Positions 47,176 to 55,962 of a stretch of DNA of 64,000 nt are shown here, in pieces (position 1 is the stretch's first letter; every line of letters begins with the position of its first letter). Both the position numbers and the translations under genes were made by a program. Under the pieces are notes generated by a model. The model saw only the letters and a list, made by a program, of their open reading frames with translations. It made no database searches and was not told the origin of the DNA. The DNA is taken from positions 2,113,501-2,177,500 of the forward strand of contig NZ_CP006877.1 of the NCBI RefSeq assembly GCF_000816845.1, given 5' to 3'. The DNA is from Rhizobium gallicum bv. gallicum R602sp. GTDB taxonomy: Bacteria > Pseudomonadota > Alphaproteobacteria > Rhizobiales > Rhizobiaceae.

Positions 47176-47811
47176 TCAGGATATGAGCAATTTTACTCTG
47201 TCCCGCAGCACCGGAAGCAGTTCCTCTTCGAACCAGGGATTGCGCTTCAGCCAGCCGCTGTTGCGCCAGCTCGGATGCGGCAGCGGCAAGACCGCCGGAC
47301 TGCGATTTGAAAACAGCGTCTCGCGCCACGCCTTCACCGTTTCGGTCATGTTCGACTTGCGCAATCCGCTCATATGCCATGCCTGGGCATATTGCCCCAC
47401 GGTGAGCACAAGCTCGATCTGCGGCATCCGATCGATCACCCTTTGGCGCCAGAGCGGCGCGCATTCCCGTCTCGGCGGCAGGTCGCTGCCCTTGGCGTCG
47501 TAACCCGGAAAGCAGAAGCCCATCGGCACGATCGCGAACCGCTTTGCATCGTAGAATGTCTCGCGCTCCACCTGCAGCCAGTCGCGCAGACGGTCGCCGG
47601 AGGCATCGTTGAAGGGAATGCCGCTTTCATGCACCCTAAGGCCTGGCGCCTGGCCCGCAATCAGGATGCGCGCCGTGGACGACATCACGACGACCGGCCG
47701 CGGCTCGTGCGGAAGCCGATCGTCGGCCCGCAGGGGCCGATCGCGGCAGATGCGACAGTGCGCAATTTCGCCATGCAGCGCGGCAAGCGCCGCTTCGCCC
47801 GTCACTGCCAT
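47176..47811 (-). CDS. Uracil-DNA glycosylase family protein
   Basis: A 211-residue protein of the UDG superfamily. It starts with a CxxC pair (HCRICRD), then ILIAGQAPGLRVHESGIPFN with GDRLRDWLQV, and the C-terminal PLPHPSWRNSGWLKRNPWFE corresponds to the H-P-S motif 2. The GQAPG motif differs from family 1 UDG and from typical iron-sulfur family 4 enzymes, so uracil excision is likely but unproven. It overlaps the start-side nuclease gene by ten bases. Confidence 0.85.
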   Translation of the reverse strand: MAVTGEAALAALHGEIAHCRICRDRPLRADDRLPHEPRPVVVMSSTARILIAGQAPGLRVHESGIPFNDASGDRLRDWLQVERETFYDAKRFAIVPMGFCFPGYDAKGSDLPPRRECAPLWRQRVIDRMPQIELVLTVGQYAQAWHMSGLRKSNMTETVKAWRETLFSNRSPAVLPLPHPSWRNSGWLKRNPWFEEELLPVLRDRVKLLIS

Positions 47812-48356
47812 CCCGTCACCTGCCGGACAAGCCGCCTCGCATCCTCGAATCCCGATTGCCTGTGCTCATGGTCGCGCACGTCGCGCGGCCGCTCGAACGT
47901 CCCCGCCCAAAGACCTGCCCTTTCCGCCCGCGCCCTCTCCTCTTCCCGCTCGTAGTTCCCATAAGAGACGGCCATGCCTCTGGCCACCATCTCTCCGTTG
48001 AGATCGATGCCGCCGCTCCGGCAGACGACGAGCAGCCGGTCATACTGGTCCCGTCCGGCGCCGCCGCATCGGGTATCCCGTCCAGCCACCAGGCCCTGCA
48101 ATGTCTCTTTTGCCTCCCGGCCGCAGGCCCAGCGCCTTCCGCCGCGCTCGCAGATCTGGTTGAGCTCCGGCGCATCGATGCCCTTCAGCCGCATGCGTTC
48201 GCCACCGATCGTCAGGCTGTCGCCGTCTGCCGCATGAAATTGGCCGGCGTGCACAGTATCGGGCTTGTCGTTGAGCTTTGCGGCGATCAGCCAGATCAGC
48301 GCAAGCATTGCGAAAGCGGTGACACCGTCGCGTATCGTTTCGAAACCACGCGCCAC
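47802..48356 (-). CDS. Thermonuclease (SNc-like) family protein
   Basis: A 184-residue protein with an N-terminal hydrophobic segment (VTAFAMLALIWLIAAKL) that should anchor or export it. The staphylococcal nuclease fold follows: DGDSLTIGGERMRLKGIDAPELN, then ACGREAKETLQGLV, DQYDRLLVVCR with the catalytic Arg, and LNGEMVARGMAVSYGNYERE. It probably acts on nucleic acid outside the cytoplasm. The last ten bases overlap the UDG-family gene, so the two are coupled. Confidence 0.88.
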   Translation of the reverse strand: MARGFETIRDGVTAFAMLALIWLIAAKLNDKPDTVHAGQFHAADGDSLTIGGERMRLKGIDAPELNQICERGGRRWACGREAKETLQGLVAGRDTRCGGAGRDQYDRLLVVCRSGGIDLNGEMVARGMAVSYGNYEREEERARAERAGLWAGTFERPRDVRDHEHRQSGFEDARRLVRQVTGWQ

Positions 48357-48461
48357 GCTTTCGCCTCCTTGAAAAACAAACCGTTGGCAAAAATGGCAAA
48401 CAACTTCTTAAGAATTGCGGGTTACGGTGGAACCATCCGCGGATCAAGTATCATTGTGCAC

Positions 48462-49997
48462 ATGAGTACCGGCGTTAGCACATCGACCGATAAGATTATC
48501 GTCGACAAATCCCGCAGTCACCGCAACAAGCCTGTCTCCAGGGCTGTGCGGCAGACGCGCGAGCGGCTGCAATCCGGCCACTCCTCCGCCGCCGCCTTCG
48601 ATCGGGACGCGCTCAGGATGTATATGAGCGCCTTCATCCAGGGCGCGTCGATCATGCCGCTCTTCGTCATCATCATTGCGGTCCTCGGCATCTATTTCAC
48701 AGGCAACACACAAATTCTCCTCTGGGCCGTACTGACGCTGACTGCCTATGCGGCAAACATCTATCTCGTGCGCCGCGCCCGCAAAAAGGAAATATCGCCG
48801 GAATCGGCGCGCAAATGGCGCCGCGTCTTGCTTTTCGGCCAGCTGATGATCGGCAGCTGCTGGGCCTTCTTTGCGCTTCAGGACTGCAGCGCGTGCGATC
48901 CCTCCAGCTTCATCCTTTTCAAAGGCGCCACGCTTCTCATCGCGCTTTCCGTTACGGCAATGTCGAATTTCATGCTGACGCCCGCCGTGCTCGTTGCCTT
49001 CGCACCCTCCGTCGTGGCACTCGCTGCAAAGGCCGGCATCTCGCGCGACCTGCTTGAGCTCAGCCTCACTGCCGTTTTCACGACGACCATCATTTTCTTC
49101 AACTACATCAGCGACCGCCTCTTCCAGTCGAACCTCAAGATCCTCTCCTTCCAGTCGGAAAAGGACGACTTGATCGCCGAGCTCGAAGTCGCCAAATCCA
49201 TGTCCGACGAAGCGCGCCGGCGCGCGGAAGAGGCAAACCTTGCCAAGTCGCGCTTCCTCGCCTCCATGTCACATGAGCTGCGCACGCCGCTGAACGCCAT
49301 CCTCGGCTTCTCCGAGGTGATGTCGGCCGAGGTCATGGGCCCGCTGAACAATCCGACCTACAAGGAATATACGAACGACATCCACCGCTCCGGCCAGCAT
49401 CTGCTGAACCTCATAAACGAGATCCTCGACCTATCGCGCATCGAGGCCGGGAAATACGAGCTCATCGAAGAAGCGATCTCGCTCCTTGATATCGCGGAAG
49501 ATTGCATCGGCATGGTGCAACTGCGTGCCAGGGGCAAGAACATTTCCATCACCCAGCAGTTCGAACCGGAGCTGCCGTCTGTCTGGGCCGACGAGAAGTC
49601 GTTGCGCCAGGTGGTGCTGAACCTGCTCTCAAACGCAGTGAAGTTCACGCCGCAAGGCGGTGAAATCCATGTCAAGGTCGGCTGGACGGCAGGCGGCGGC
49701 CAGTACATCTCCATCAAGGACAACGGCCCTGGCATTCCAGAGGACGAAATCCCCGTCGTGCTCTCCGCCTTCGGCCAGGGCTCGATCGCCATCAAGAGCG
49801 CCGAACAGGGCACCGGCCTCGGCCTGCCGATCGTCCAGGCGATCCTTGCCAAGCATGACGGCCAGTTCGTCCTGAAATCAAAGCTGCGCGAAGGCACCGA
49901 AGTGATCGCCATCCTGCCTGCCAGGCGCGTGCTGCAGAGCCTGCCGGCGGTCGAGGAAGCGCAGCCCGTTTCCCGCAAGCGGAAGAGCTTCGCTTAA
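48462..49997 (+). CDS. Membrane sensor histidine kinase
   Basis: A 511-residue kinase. The N terminus is basic, followed by about four to six membrane segments between residues 55 and 210 (IMPLFVIIIAVLGIYF, ILLWAVLTLTAYAANIYLV, LLIALSVTAMSNFMLT). A coiled coil (AELEVAKSMSDEARRRAEEA) leads into HisKA with His271 in SHELRTPLNAILGFSEVM. The HATPase domain has NLLSNAVKFTPQGG, DNGPGIP and GTGLGLPI. It resembles the PdhS/DivJ/PleC-type HisKA. No response regulator is adjacent. An ATG at 48393 would add 23 residues; neither start has a clear ribosome site. Confidence 0.9.
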   Translation: MSTGVSTSTDKIIVDKSRSHRNKPVSRAVRQTRERLQSGHSSAAAFDRDALRMYMSAFIQGASIMPLFVIIIAVLGIYFTGNTQILLWAVLTLTAYAANIYLVRRARKKEISPESARKWRRVLLFGQLMIGSCWAFFALQDCSACDPSSFILFKGATLLIALSVTAMSNFMLTPAVLVAFAPSVVALAAKAGISRDLLELSLTAVFTTTIIFFNYISDRLFQSNLKILSFQSEKDDLIAELEVAKSMSDEARRRAEEANLAKSRFLASMSHELRTPLNAILGFSEVMSAEVMGPLNNPTYKEYTNDIHRSGQHLLNLINEILDLSRIEAGKYELIEEAISLLDIAEDCIGMVQLRARGKNISITQQFEPELPSVWADEKSLRQVVLNLLSNAVKFTPQGGEIHVKVGWTAGGGQYISIKDNGPGIPEDEIPVVLSAFGQGSIAIKSAEQGTGLGLPIVQAILAKHDGQFVLKSKLREGTEVIAILPARRVLQSLPAVEEAQPVSRKRKSFA

Positions 49998-50307
49998 TCT
50001 CGGCAATCTGCACGAAACCAGCGTGACAGATCAGTGCAAATGATGTTGCGCGTCAGTGAGGAAAGTCCGCGGACAAAGTTTCCGGATTGAGCGGCCTGCG
50101 ATACTCGCGGGATAGAGCGAAGCTGCAGCTGCAAAGGACAGTAGAGAAGCAGCGACGCCGCGTCATCAAGATGGAAGTCGGTATCAGGAATACGGATGGA
50201 CAAGGCCTGTATCGTTGGGCCGGATACAAGGAGCCCGGCCCCTTCGGCGCCGACCGTCACCGATCAGTCTGTTTTCGAAGAAGCGACCGGAGAAAAAGCC
50301 ATCCGCC
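49998..50307. other. Intergenic region between convergent kinase and dgkA genes
   Basis: 310 bases with overlapping short frames on both strands (for example 50087-50359 plus) that have no ribosome site or recognisable family. I see no terminator with a clear U tract. Confidence 0.4.
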
Positions 50308-50700
50308 TCAGGCAAAGACGATCGCGATGAGGCGCGTGCCGATCGTGACGAGAAGATAGAGCCCGCACGCGGCAAGCGCGCAGAGGACGGCAAAGGAGCC
50401 AAGATCCTTCGCATGTTTGCCGACCATCGAGAATTCCGGCGAGATGCGGTCGATCACCTCCTCGATTGCCGTATTCAGCGCCTCGACGGCGAAGAGCACT
50501 AGAAACAGCACGACGGCAATCATCATTTCCCACAGCGATGCACCGACGGCGGCAAGCAGGATCAGCGAAACCGCGGCAAAAAGCAGCTCCTGCCGGAAAG
50601 CTGATTCCTTGATCAGGCGCTGGAAGCCCGCCCAGGAATAGACGGCCGCAGCAAAGAAATGGCTCACACCCGTCAGTTTGCCTATGGCAGGTTTGGTCAA
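50308..50700 (-). CDS. dgkA: Diacylglycerol kinase
   Basis: A 130-residue trimeric membrane kinase type that phosphorylates diacylglycerol. It has three hydrophobic segments after HFFAAAVYSWAGFQRLIKES. The signature is VEALNTAIEEVIDRISPEFS with KHAKDLGSFAV, where the Glu and Asn residues bind magnesium-ATP. I chose the TTG at 50700, which has GAGG about six bases upstream and gives the usual length; the frame continues to an ATG at 50745 through a low-quality extension. It recycles diacylglycerol released when phosphoglycerol is transferred to glycans, a possible link to the 5.2 kb gene. cobT lies 120 bases upstream. Confidence 0.92.
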   Translation of the reverse strand: MTKPAIGKLTGVSHFFAAAVYSWAGFQRLIKESAFRQELLFAAVSLILLAAVGASLWEMMIAVVLFLVLFAVEALNTAIEEVIDRISPEFSMVGKHAKDLGSFAVLCALAACGLYLLVTIGTRLIAIVFA

Positions 50701-50820
50701 AGCGCCCTCGTCTTGTAGTCGGCGGCGGCCGCAGCCGCCGTACATCGGTCAAAATGCGAATACCGGTTCCAGGCTTCCGCCGCAAGCACCCGTCATCCGT
50801 CTGACACAAAGCCGCAGCGC

Positions 50821-51837
50821 TCAGTGTCTGTTGGTTACGCCAGCCTGCGAGAATGTCGCCATTCCGGAATGGCAGGCCGCGGCGGCCTTCACGATGCCGG
50901 CGGCAAGGGCCGCACCCGTTCCCTCGCCAAGCCGCATGCCGAGCGCCAGAAGCGGCGTTTTGCCGAGCATCTCGATCGCTCTGAGATGTCCTGGTTCGCC
51001 TGAGACGTGGCCAATCAGGCAGTGATCGAGCGCCGACGGATTGGCCGCCTGCAGGATGGCGCCTGCCGCCGTCGCCACATAGCCGTCGATCAGCACCGGA
51101 ATCTTTTCGACGCGCGCAGCAAGAATGGCGCCGGCCATTGCCGCAATCTCTCGGCCGCCGAGGCGGCGCATGACTTCCAGCGGATCGTTCAGATGGTCGC
51201 GGTGCAGCTCGACAGCGCGCTCGACGGCTGCCACCTTGCGCTCCAGCATCTCGCCCTCGGAACCGGTTCCCGGGCCAACCCAGTCGCGCGCCGAGCCGCC
51301 GTAAAGCGCGTAGTTGATCGCCGCAGCGATCGTCGTGTTGCCGATCCCCATCTCGCCGATGCAAAGCAGGTCCGTGCCACCCGCAATAGCCTCCATGCCG
51401 AAGGCCATGGTCGCCGCGCAGTCGCGCTCGGAAAGTGCTGCCTCTTCGGTGATGTCGCCGGTCGGATAATCGAGCGCCAGATCGAAAACCTTCAGCCCGA
51501 GATCGTAGGCGACGCAGATCTGGTTGATCGCCGCACCACCGGCAGCGAAATTCTCCACCATCTGCTGCGTCACCGCCGGCGGAAAGGGGGTAATGCCCTG
51601 TTTCGCCACGCCGTGATTGCCGGCGAAGATCGCAACCAGCGGCCGGTTGACGGCCGGCGCCCTGCCCGTCCAGGCCGCCAGCCAGAAGGCGATCTCCTCG
51701 AGCCGCCCGAGCGCGCCCGGCGGCTTCGTCAGTTGCGCGTCGCGCTCGCGCGCTGCCACCAGCGCCCGGGTGTCCGGTCCCGGCAGATCGCGCAGCAGCG
51801 CACGGAAATCGTCGAATGGCAGGCCTGAAACGCTCAT
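50821..51837 (-). CDS. cobT: Nicotinate-nucleotide--dimethylbenzimidazole phosphoribosyltransferase
   Basis: A 338-residue enzyme that activates dimethylbenzimidazole to alpha-ribazole phosphate for the cobalamin nucleotide loop. Family features are [72 protein letters not shown] and [15 protein letters not shown] conserved Glu (GEG near the C terminus, [11 protein letters not shown]) is the catalytic base. It uses the product of BluB. It is divergent from cobS across 156 bases that show no cobalamin riboswitch. Confidence 0.96.
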   Translation of the reverse strand: MSVSGLPFDDFRALLRDLPGPDTRALVAARERDAQLTKPPGALGRLEEIAFWLAAWTGRAPAVNRPLVAIFAGNHGVAKQGITPFPPAVTQQMVENFAAGGAAINQICVAYDLGLKVFDLALDYPTGDITEEAALSERDCAATMAFGMEAIAGGTDLLCIGEMGIGNTTIAAAINYALYGGSARDWVGPGTGSEGEMLERKVAAVERAVELHRDHLNDPLEVMRRLGGREIAAMAGAILAARVEKIPVLIDGYVATAAGAILQAANPSALDHCLIGHVSGEPGHLRAIEMLGKTPLLALGMRLGEGTGAALAAGIVKAAAACHSGMATFSQAGVTNRH

Positions 51838-51993
51838 GAATGCGGCTTCCTTGTATTTGCTTCTGTCCGGAGATCCGGGGCCAACTTGTCTTTTTCAGAC
51901 AAATCGGCTTCTTTCGTCGCGACTCTATTAAAGGCAGGGGCCAGGCGTCACAACTCGAAAAGCGTCGCACCTTTCATGCAAGAAGCTGGGGAC

Positions 51994-52776
51994 ATGAACA
52001 TCAAGGCCTATGCGCTCGACACCGCCCGCGCCGTCGCTTTCCTGAGCCGGCTTCCCGTGCCGCAATGGGTCTTTTGCGCAGACGACGGCAAGCTCAGTCG
52101 CACGGTACGCGCCTTCCCGCTCGCCGGTATTCTGATCGGCCTTCTTCCGGCCCTCGTCTTTCTCATTCTCCTTGGCCTGCGCGCCGACCGTCTGATGGCG
52201 GCGTTCGTCGCACTCGCCGTCCAGACGCTCATCGCCGGCGCGCTGCACGAGGACGGGCTCTCCGACACTGCCGACGGCATCGGCGGCGGACGCGACCGCG
52301 ACCACGCGCTGGCGATCATGAAGGACAGCCGCATCGGCAGCTACGGCGCGATTGCCCTCGTCTTCTCGCTAGCGCTTCGCGCCGCAGCGCTTGCCGCCAT
52401 CGCCCGCGAGGTCGCCCCGCTTGCCGCCGCCTTCGCTATCCCCGCGGCCGCCTGCCTCAGCCGTGCCGCCCTCGTCTGGCACTGGCACCGCCTGCCGCCC
52501 GCAAAGACGGACGGCATCGCCGCCTCCTCGGGCCAGCCTGGCGAAAGCGCAATGCAGGTCGCGGTCGTGTCGGCCTGCCTCTTTTCGGCCCTTCTCGTTT
52601 GGCCGGCGCTCGGCCTGCTGGCGCTTGTCTGCAGCCTGCTTGCAACCGGCGTCGCGGTCATCGCGTTCACGCTCTATATCCGCCGCAAGCTTGCGGGCCA
52701 TACCGGGGACACGCTCGGCGCGGCCCAGCAGATTTCCGAAATCGCAGCCTTCTGCGCCCTTGCCACGGCCTTGTGA
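51994..52776 (+). CDS. cobS: Adenosylcobinamide-GDP ribazoletransferase
   Basis: A 260-residue inner-membrane enzyme (cobalamin synthase, CobS in the CobS/CobV sense) that joins alpha-ribazole to adenosylcobinamide-GDP. It starts with FLSRLPVPQ, has the acidic [20 protein letters not shown], the active site D-x-x-x-D-x-x-D type block, then [17 protein letters not shown], and about six to eight hydrophobic segments. GCTGGGGAC precedes the ATG. It is divergent from cobT, and DUF1289 and retropepsin genes follow closely on the same strand. Confidence 0.95.
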   Translation: MNIKAYALDTARAVAFLSRLPVPQWVFCADDGKLSRTVRAFPLAGILIGLLPALVFLILLGLRADRLMAAFVALAVQTLIAGALHEDGLSDTADGIGGGRDRDHALAIMKDSRIGSYGAIALVFSLALRAAALAAIAREVAPLAAAFAIPAAACLSRAALVWHWHRLPPAKTDGIAASSGQPGESAMQVAVVSACLFSALLVWPALGLLALVCSLLATGVAVIAFTLYIRRKLAGHTGDTLGAAQQISEIAAFCALATAL

Positions 52777-52794
52777 AATCACGATATTCCGCTG

Positions 52795-53004
52795 ATGCGA
52801 ACGCCCTGCATCCACGTATGCTCGATCGATCCCGCAACCGACCTTTGCACGGGTTGTGGCCGCACGCTTCAGGAGATCGGCAACTGGATGTCCTATTCGG
52901 ATGAGGAAAGGCAGCGCATCATGACTGTCCTTGCCGCGCGCCTCTTTGCCGAACCGGTCGCCCTGGTCCGCGAGGCGGCCGCAATGTCGGAGCACCGTTC
53001 ATGA
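52795..53004 (+). CDS. DUF1289 family protein
   Basis: A 69-residue protein with the DUF1289 signature: TPCIHVCSIDPATDLCTGCG near the N terminus (four cysteines, likely metal or iron-sulfur binding) and TLQEIGNWMSYSDEERQRIM. The family is often annotated as predicted Fe-S protein. It lies 18 bases after cobS and overlaps the retropepsin gene by four bases, so all three are probably one operon. Confidence 0.9.
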   Translation: MRTPCIHVCSIDPATDLCTGCGRTLQEIGNWMSYSDEERQRIMTVLAARLFAEPVALVREAAAMSEHRS

Positions 53005-53702
53005 ACCGTCTCGGGCTTTTCCTTCTGATCCTCGGGATCGGCCTTGCGGTGCTCGTCTATAACCACGACAGCGACCGCGTGCTCGGCATGAACATCGACG
53101 ATTTCGGGCGCATGATCTATCTCCTGCCGATCGTGCTGATGCTGTCTGCCGGCATTTGGGCAAGCCGCCGCAGCGCCGGCGAAACCATGCGCAACCTGAT
53201 GATCTGGCTGGTCATCATCCTGGCCCTTGCAACCGTCTATCTCTACCGCCAGGACCTGTTCGGCGTCGGCGACCGCCTGCTTGCCGGCCTCGTGCCCGGC
53301 CGTGCCGTCGTCGTCACCACCAGCGAGGGCAGCAGCGAGATCATTCTGCACAAACTGCTGAACGGCCATTTCGAGGCCGACGTCTCCGTCAACGGCCAGA
53401 CGATCCCGATGCTCGTCGATACCGGCGCCAGCATGGTGGCCCTGTCGCATGCGGATGCCGAGCGGATCGGCATCATCCCGGAAAACCTCACTTATTCGAT
53501 GACCGTCATGACGGCGAACGGCCGCGCCCGCGCCGCGCCCGTGACGCTCGACCGCATTGCCATCGGCCCCATCGTGCGCACCGGCGTCGCCGCCAGCGTT
53601 GCCGCAGACGGCGCGCTCGACCAGAGCCTGCTCGGCATGAGCTTCCTCCAAACGCTGGGTTCCCTGCAGATGCAGACAGACGAGCTCAGGATGCGCGACT
53701 AG
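53001..53702 (+). CDS. Retropepsin-like aspartic protease, membrane-bound
   Basis: A 233-residue clan AA protease of the TIGR02281 type. Three hydrophobic segments at about 5-20, 38-53 and 64-82 anchor it. The single protease domain has the active Asp140 in MLVDTGASMVALS, then RIGIIPENLTYSMTVMTANG and LGMSFLQTLGS. Like retroviral enzymes it needs to dimerise. The substrate is unknown; relatives are periplasmic. The start overlaps the DUF1289 stop (ATGA). Confidence 0.9.
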   Translation: MNRLGLFLLILGIGLAVLVYNHDSDRVLGMNIDDFGRMIYLLPIVLMLSAGIWASRRSAGETMRNLMIWLVIILALATVYLYRQDLFGVGDRLLAGLVPGRAVVVTTSEGSSEIILHKLLNGHFEADVSVNGQTIPMLVDTGASMVALSHADAERIGIIPENLTYSMTVMTANGRARAAPVTLDRIAIGPIVRTGVAASVAADGALDQSLLGMSFLQTLGSLQMQTDELRMRD

Positions 53703-53847
53703 GCTGCAACATCAGCAACGGGATGCGCTTCGCCTCATTGCCACGGCCACGTATCATCGGTGATCACAATGTATCACACATAGCCAACGGGGTATGGTAA
53801 ATCGCGGATGCCTATTCGGCGATCGGCATTCCGCTCCGCAATTCAGC

Positions 53848-53877
53848 TTGACTCACTCATACCTCAGCGGCTATACG
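53848..53877 (+). promoter_or_regulatory. Promoter of the ArsR-SRPBCC-DUF1801 operon
   Basis: TTGACT at 53848-53853 and TATACG at 53872-53877 are 18 bases apart, close to the sigma-70 consensus. Transcription would begin within or just before the palindrome at 53881-53904. Confidence 0.6.
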
Positions 53878-53880
53878 TAA

Positions 53881-53904
53881 ATCAATAGTCACCGGGGTAT
53901 TGAT
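53881..53904 (+). promoter_or_regulatory. Inverted repeat at the start of the ArsR gene, likely operator
   Basis: ATCAATA-N10-TATTGAT is a perfect 7+7 inverted repeat ending three bases before the ArsR ATG. It covers the expected ribosome binding site and the region just downstream of the promoter. Bound repressor would block the whole operon. Confidence 0.7.
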
Positions 53905-53907
53905 CAA

Positions 53908-54231
53908 ATGTCGAACGCTCCCGATATGCTCTTCAGAACGCTCGCCGATCCGACCCGGCGGGCTCTCTTCGAGCGGCTGTGCCGTGAGGGAGAAAAGACG
54001 GTCGGAGCCCTGACGGCCCGGGCCGGGGTCTCACAGCCGGTCGTCTCAAAGCATCTGGGAGTTCTGAAGCAGGCCGGGTTGGTGCGCGACCGACATGAAG
54101 GCCGCCATACGCACTACAGCGCGCAGCTTGGCGCCTTGGCCCCACTGATCGACTGGACAAGCCAGATGGCGGGATTCTGGCAGAGCCGGTTCAACGACCT
54201 CGAGGATCTGCTCAAAAGGATGGACCAATGA
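53908..54231 (+). CDS. ArsR family transcriptional regulator
   Basis: A 107-residue winged-helix regulator: MLFRTLADPTRRALFERLCR, then recognition helix VSQPVVSKHLGVLKQAGLVR and wing RHEGRHTHYSAQLGALAPLI. It has no metal-binding Cys pair. It belongs to the subgroup whose genes sit next to SRPBCC proteins. It overlaps the SRPBCC gene by four bases and begins at a perfect palindrome, so autorepression of a five-gene run is likely. Confidence 0.92.
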   Translation: MSNAPDMLFRTLADPTRRALFERLCREGEKTVGALTARAGVSQPVVSKHLGVLKQAGLVRDRHEGRHTHYSAQLGALAPLIDWTSQMAGFWQSRFNDLEDLLKRMDQ

Positions 54232-54659
54232 ACAAAGCCGCGACCGAATCGCTTTCCGTCATTGTCGAACGGGAGATTCCTTTTCCGCCGGAAAAGATCT
54301 GGCGCGCGCTCACGCAACCACACCTGATCGAGGAGTGGCTCATGAAGAACGACTTCAAGCCTGACGTAGGCCACCGTTTCAATCTTCGAGGAGACTGGGG
54401 AGGCGTGCTGGACTGCGAAGTCTTCGCCGTCGAGCCGAACAGAACACTGTCCTACACTTGGAATTTTGCGCACAACGATACAGCCTTTAAGCTGCAGAGC
54501 GTCGTGACCTTTACGCTCACCCCAACGAACACGGGGACCCACCTGCGCATGGAGCAGTCGGGCTTCCGGCCGGATCAGAAGCAGGCATACGGAGGCGCAA
54601 AGGCAGGGTGGCAGCAGTTCTTTGCAAACCTGGAGCAGGTCTTGACGCGGGCAGATTAA
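54228..54659 (+). CDS. SRPBCC (AHSA1-like) domain protein
   Basis: A 143-residue hydrophobic-ligand fold protein: VEREIPFPPEKIWRALTQPH, LIEEWLMKNDFKPDVGHRFN, GGVLDCEVFAVEPNRTLSYT and a C-terminal GWQQFFANLEQVL helix. The ligand is unknown. It is coupled to the ArsR gene by an ATGA overlap. Such ArsR-SRPBCC pairs are common in soil bacteria but rarely studied. Confidence 0.9.
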   Translation: MNKAATESLSVIVEREIPFPPEKIWRALTQPHLIEEWLMKNDFKPDVGHRFNLRGDWGGVLDCEVFAVEPNRTLSYTWNFAHNDTAFKLQSVVTFTLTPTNTGTHLRMEQSGFRPDQKQAYGGAKAGWQQFFANLEQVLTRAD

Positions 54660-54703
54660 TATTTTTCCGTTTGCGCTTCGGCTGATACTCAGAGGAGGTT
54701 CCA

Positions 54704-54931
54704 TTGAATTGGAATTATTGGATTCGGCACTTCCACCGCTGGCTGTCTATCGTCTTTACGGCGACCGTCATCGCCAACTTCGTCGCTATGGGATTGGGAG
54801 AACCTCCCGGCTGGGTCGTCTACTCGCCACTGCTGCCGCTATTCTTGCTCCTGTTTACCGGTCTCTACATGTTCGTGCTGCCTTACGCCACGAAGTGGGT
54901 TAGCGCGCGAAGCGTCAGCGGAAAGGCATGA
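54704..54931 (+). CDS. Small two-segment membrane protein
   Basis: A 75-residue protein starting at TTG 54704, with a strong AGAGGAGG about seven bases upstream. WIRHFHRWLSIVFTATVIAN leads into a first hydrophobic segment; PLLPLFLLLFTGLYMFVLPY is the second. No family was recognised. It overlaps the first DUF1801 gene by four bases, so it belongs to the ArsR operon. Confidence 0.75.
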   Translation: MNWNYWIRHFHRWLSIVFTATVIANFVAMGLGEPPGWVVYSPLLPLFLLLFTGLYMFVLPYATKWVSARSVSGKA

Positions 54932-55404
54932 ACACAATGGACCGCAAGACGCCCAGCAAGTCAGCGAAGGCCGCAAACCAGGCCACAGCCAAACCGGCCT
55001 CCACAGAACCAGTCCTCCTCTCAGGCGGCAACCCTCAGATCGCCAAGGGTTACGGCGACGCCCCCGTGCAGGCCTACGTCGCGGCCATGCCGGGCTGGAA
55101 GAGCGACGTCGGGCGCCGCCTCGACACGCTCATCGAGCGCACCGTCCCCGGCGTGCACAAGGCAGTCAAATGGAATTCGCCCTTCTATGGTGTCGAGGAC
55201 CATGTCTGGTTCCTCAGCTTTCATTGCTTCACGAAATACGTGAAAGTGACGTTCTTCCGCGGCACATCGCTACGCCCTCTTCCGCCCGGCCAATCCAAGC
55301 ACAAGGACGTGCGCTATCTCGACATCCATGAAGACGAACTGGACGAAGCTCAGTTCGCCGATTGGGTGAAGCAAGCCAGCCAGTTGCCCGGCGAACGACT
55401 GTGA
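54928..55404 (+). CDS. DUF1801 family protein
   Basis: A 158-residue protein with an N-terminal Ala/Lys-rich extension, then the DUF1801 (YdhG-like) fold: VQAYVAAMPGWKSDVGRRLD, KAVKWNSPFYGVEDHVWFLS, FTKYVKVTFFRGTSL and VRYLDIHEDELDEAQFADWV. The fold resembles a small alpha/beta domain of unknown role, sometimes linked to frataxin-like shape. It is coupled to the small membrane protein gene by overlap and is followed nine bases later by another DUF1801 gene. Confidence 0.85.
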   Translation: MNTMDRKTPSKSAKAANQATAKPASTEPVLLSGGNPQIAKGYGDAPVQAYVAAMPGWKSDVGRRLDTLIERTVPGVHKAVKWNSPFYGVEDHVWFLSFHCFTKYVKVTFFRGTSLRPLPPGQSKHKDVRYLDIHEDELDEAQFADWVKQASQLPGERL

Positions 55405-55413
55405 GCGACCACC

Positions 55414-55863
55414 ATGATGAAAGCGACAACCACCATGAAGAAGAACGCCGTGAAAGAAGCAGAAACCTCTCCGTCTCAACTGATCGATGCGAAAGTAGCG
55501 GCGCTGGGCGATTGGCGGGGCGGGACGCTCGCCCGGCTGCGAAGCCTCATCAAGGAGGCCGACCCTGAAGTGGTCGAGGAGGTAAAATGGAGAAAGCCCT
55601 CGAACATGTTCGGGGTTCCCGTGTGGGAGCACGCCGGCATCATCTGCACCGGCGAGACCTATAAGAATGCCGTGAAGTTGACCTTCGCCAAGGGCGCCTC
55701 CTTGGAGGATCCCTCAGGCCTCTTCAACTCCAGCCTCGAAGGCAACACGAGGCGCGCCATCGATTTTCATGAGGGCGACGAGATCGATGAAAAAGCGTTG
55801 GAGGCGCTCATTCGCGCCGCTGTGGCACTGAACACCTCGCAGAAGGCACCCAGAAGCGCTTGA
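55414..55863 (+). CDS. Second DUF1801 family protein
   Basis: A 149-residue relative of the preceding protein: IDAKVAALGDWRGGTLARLR, EEVKWRKPSNMFGVPVWEHA, ICTGETYKNAVKLTFAKGAS and NTRRAIDFHEGDEIDEKALE. It shares the E-V-K-W core and the KLTFAKG strand but is clearly diverged, so it is a different subfamily and not a recent duplicate. Alternative ATGs occur at codons 2 and 8. It is the last member of the ArsR-led gene run. Confidence 0.85.
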   Translation: MMKATTTMKKNAVKEAETSPSQLIDAKVAALGDWRGGTLARLRSLIKEADPEVVEEVKWRKPSNMFGVPVWEHAGIICTGETYKNAVKLTFAKGASLEDPSGLFNSSLEGNTRRAIDFHEGDEIDEKALEALIRAAVALNTSQKAPRSA

Positions 55864-55962
55864 GGAGCGGCGCATAGCGTCAAGGCGCGGCTCTATATTC
55901 TTCAACCCATGGAACCTTGCGTCCCGCATCCGGGTTGAAAGGATTGAAAGGAGGCGCTGGCC

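Noticed and set aside
50087..50359. 90-codon plus-strand frame downstream of the histidine kinase
   Set aside because: It runs into dgkA on the opposite strand, lacks a ribosome site, and is basic without motifs.
50264..51970. 568-codon minus-strand open frame overlapping cobT and dgkA
   Set aside because: It is Arg/Gly/Ala-rich shadow sequence in another frame of two well-supported genes.
51838..51993. Possible cobalamin riboswitch between cobT and cobS
   Set aside because: No B12 box (GCCACTG) or other aptamer elements are present in the 156-base gap.
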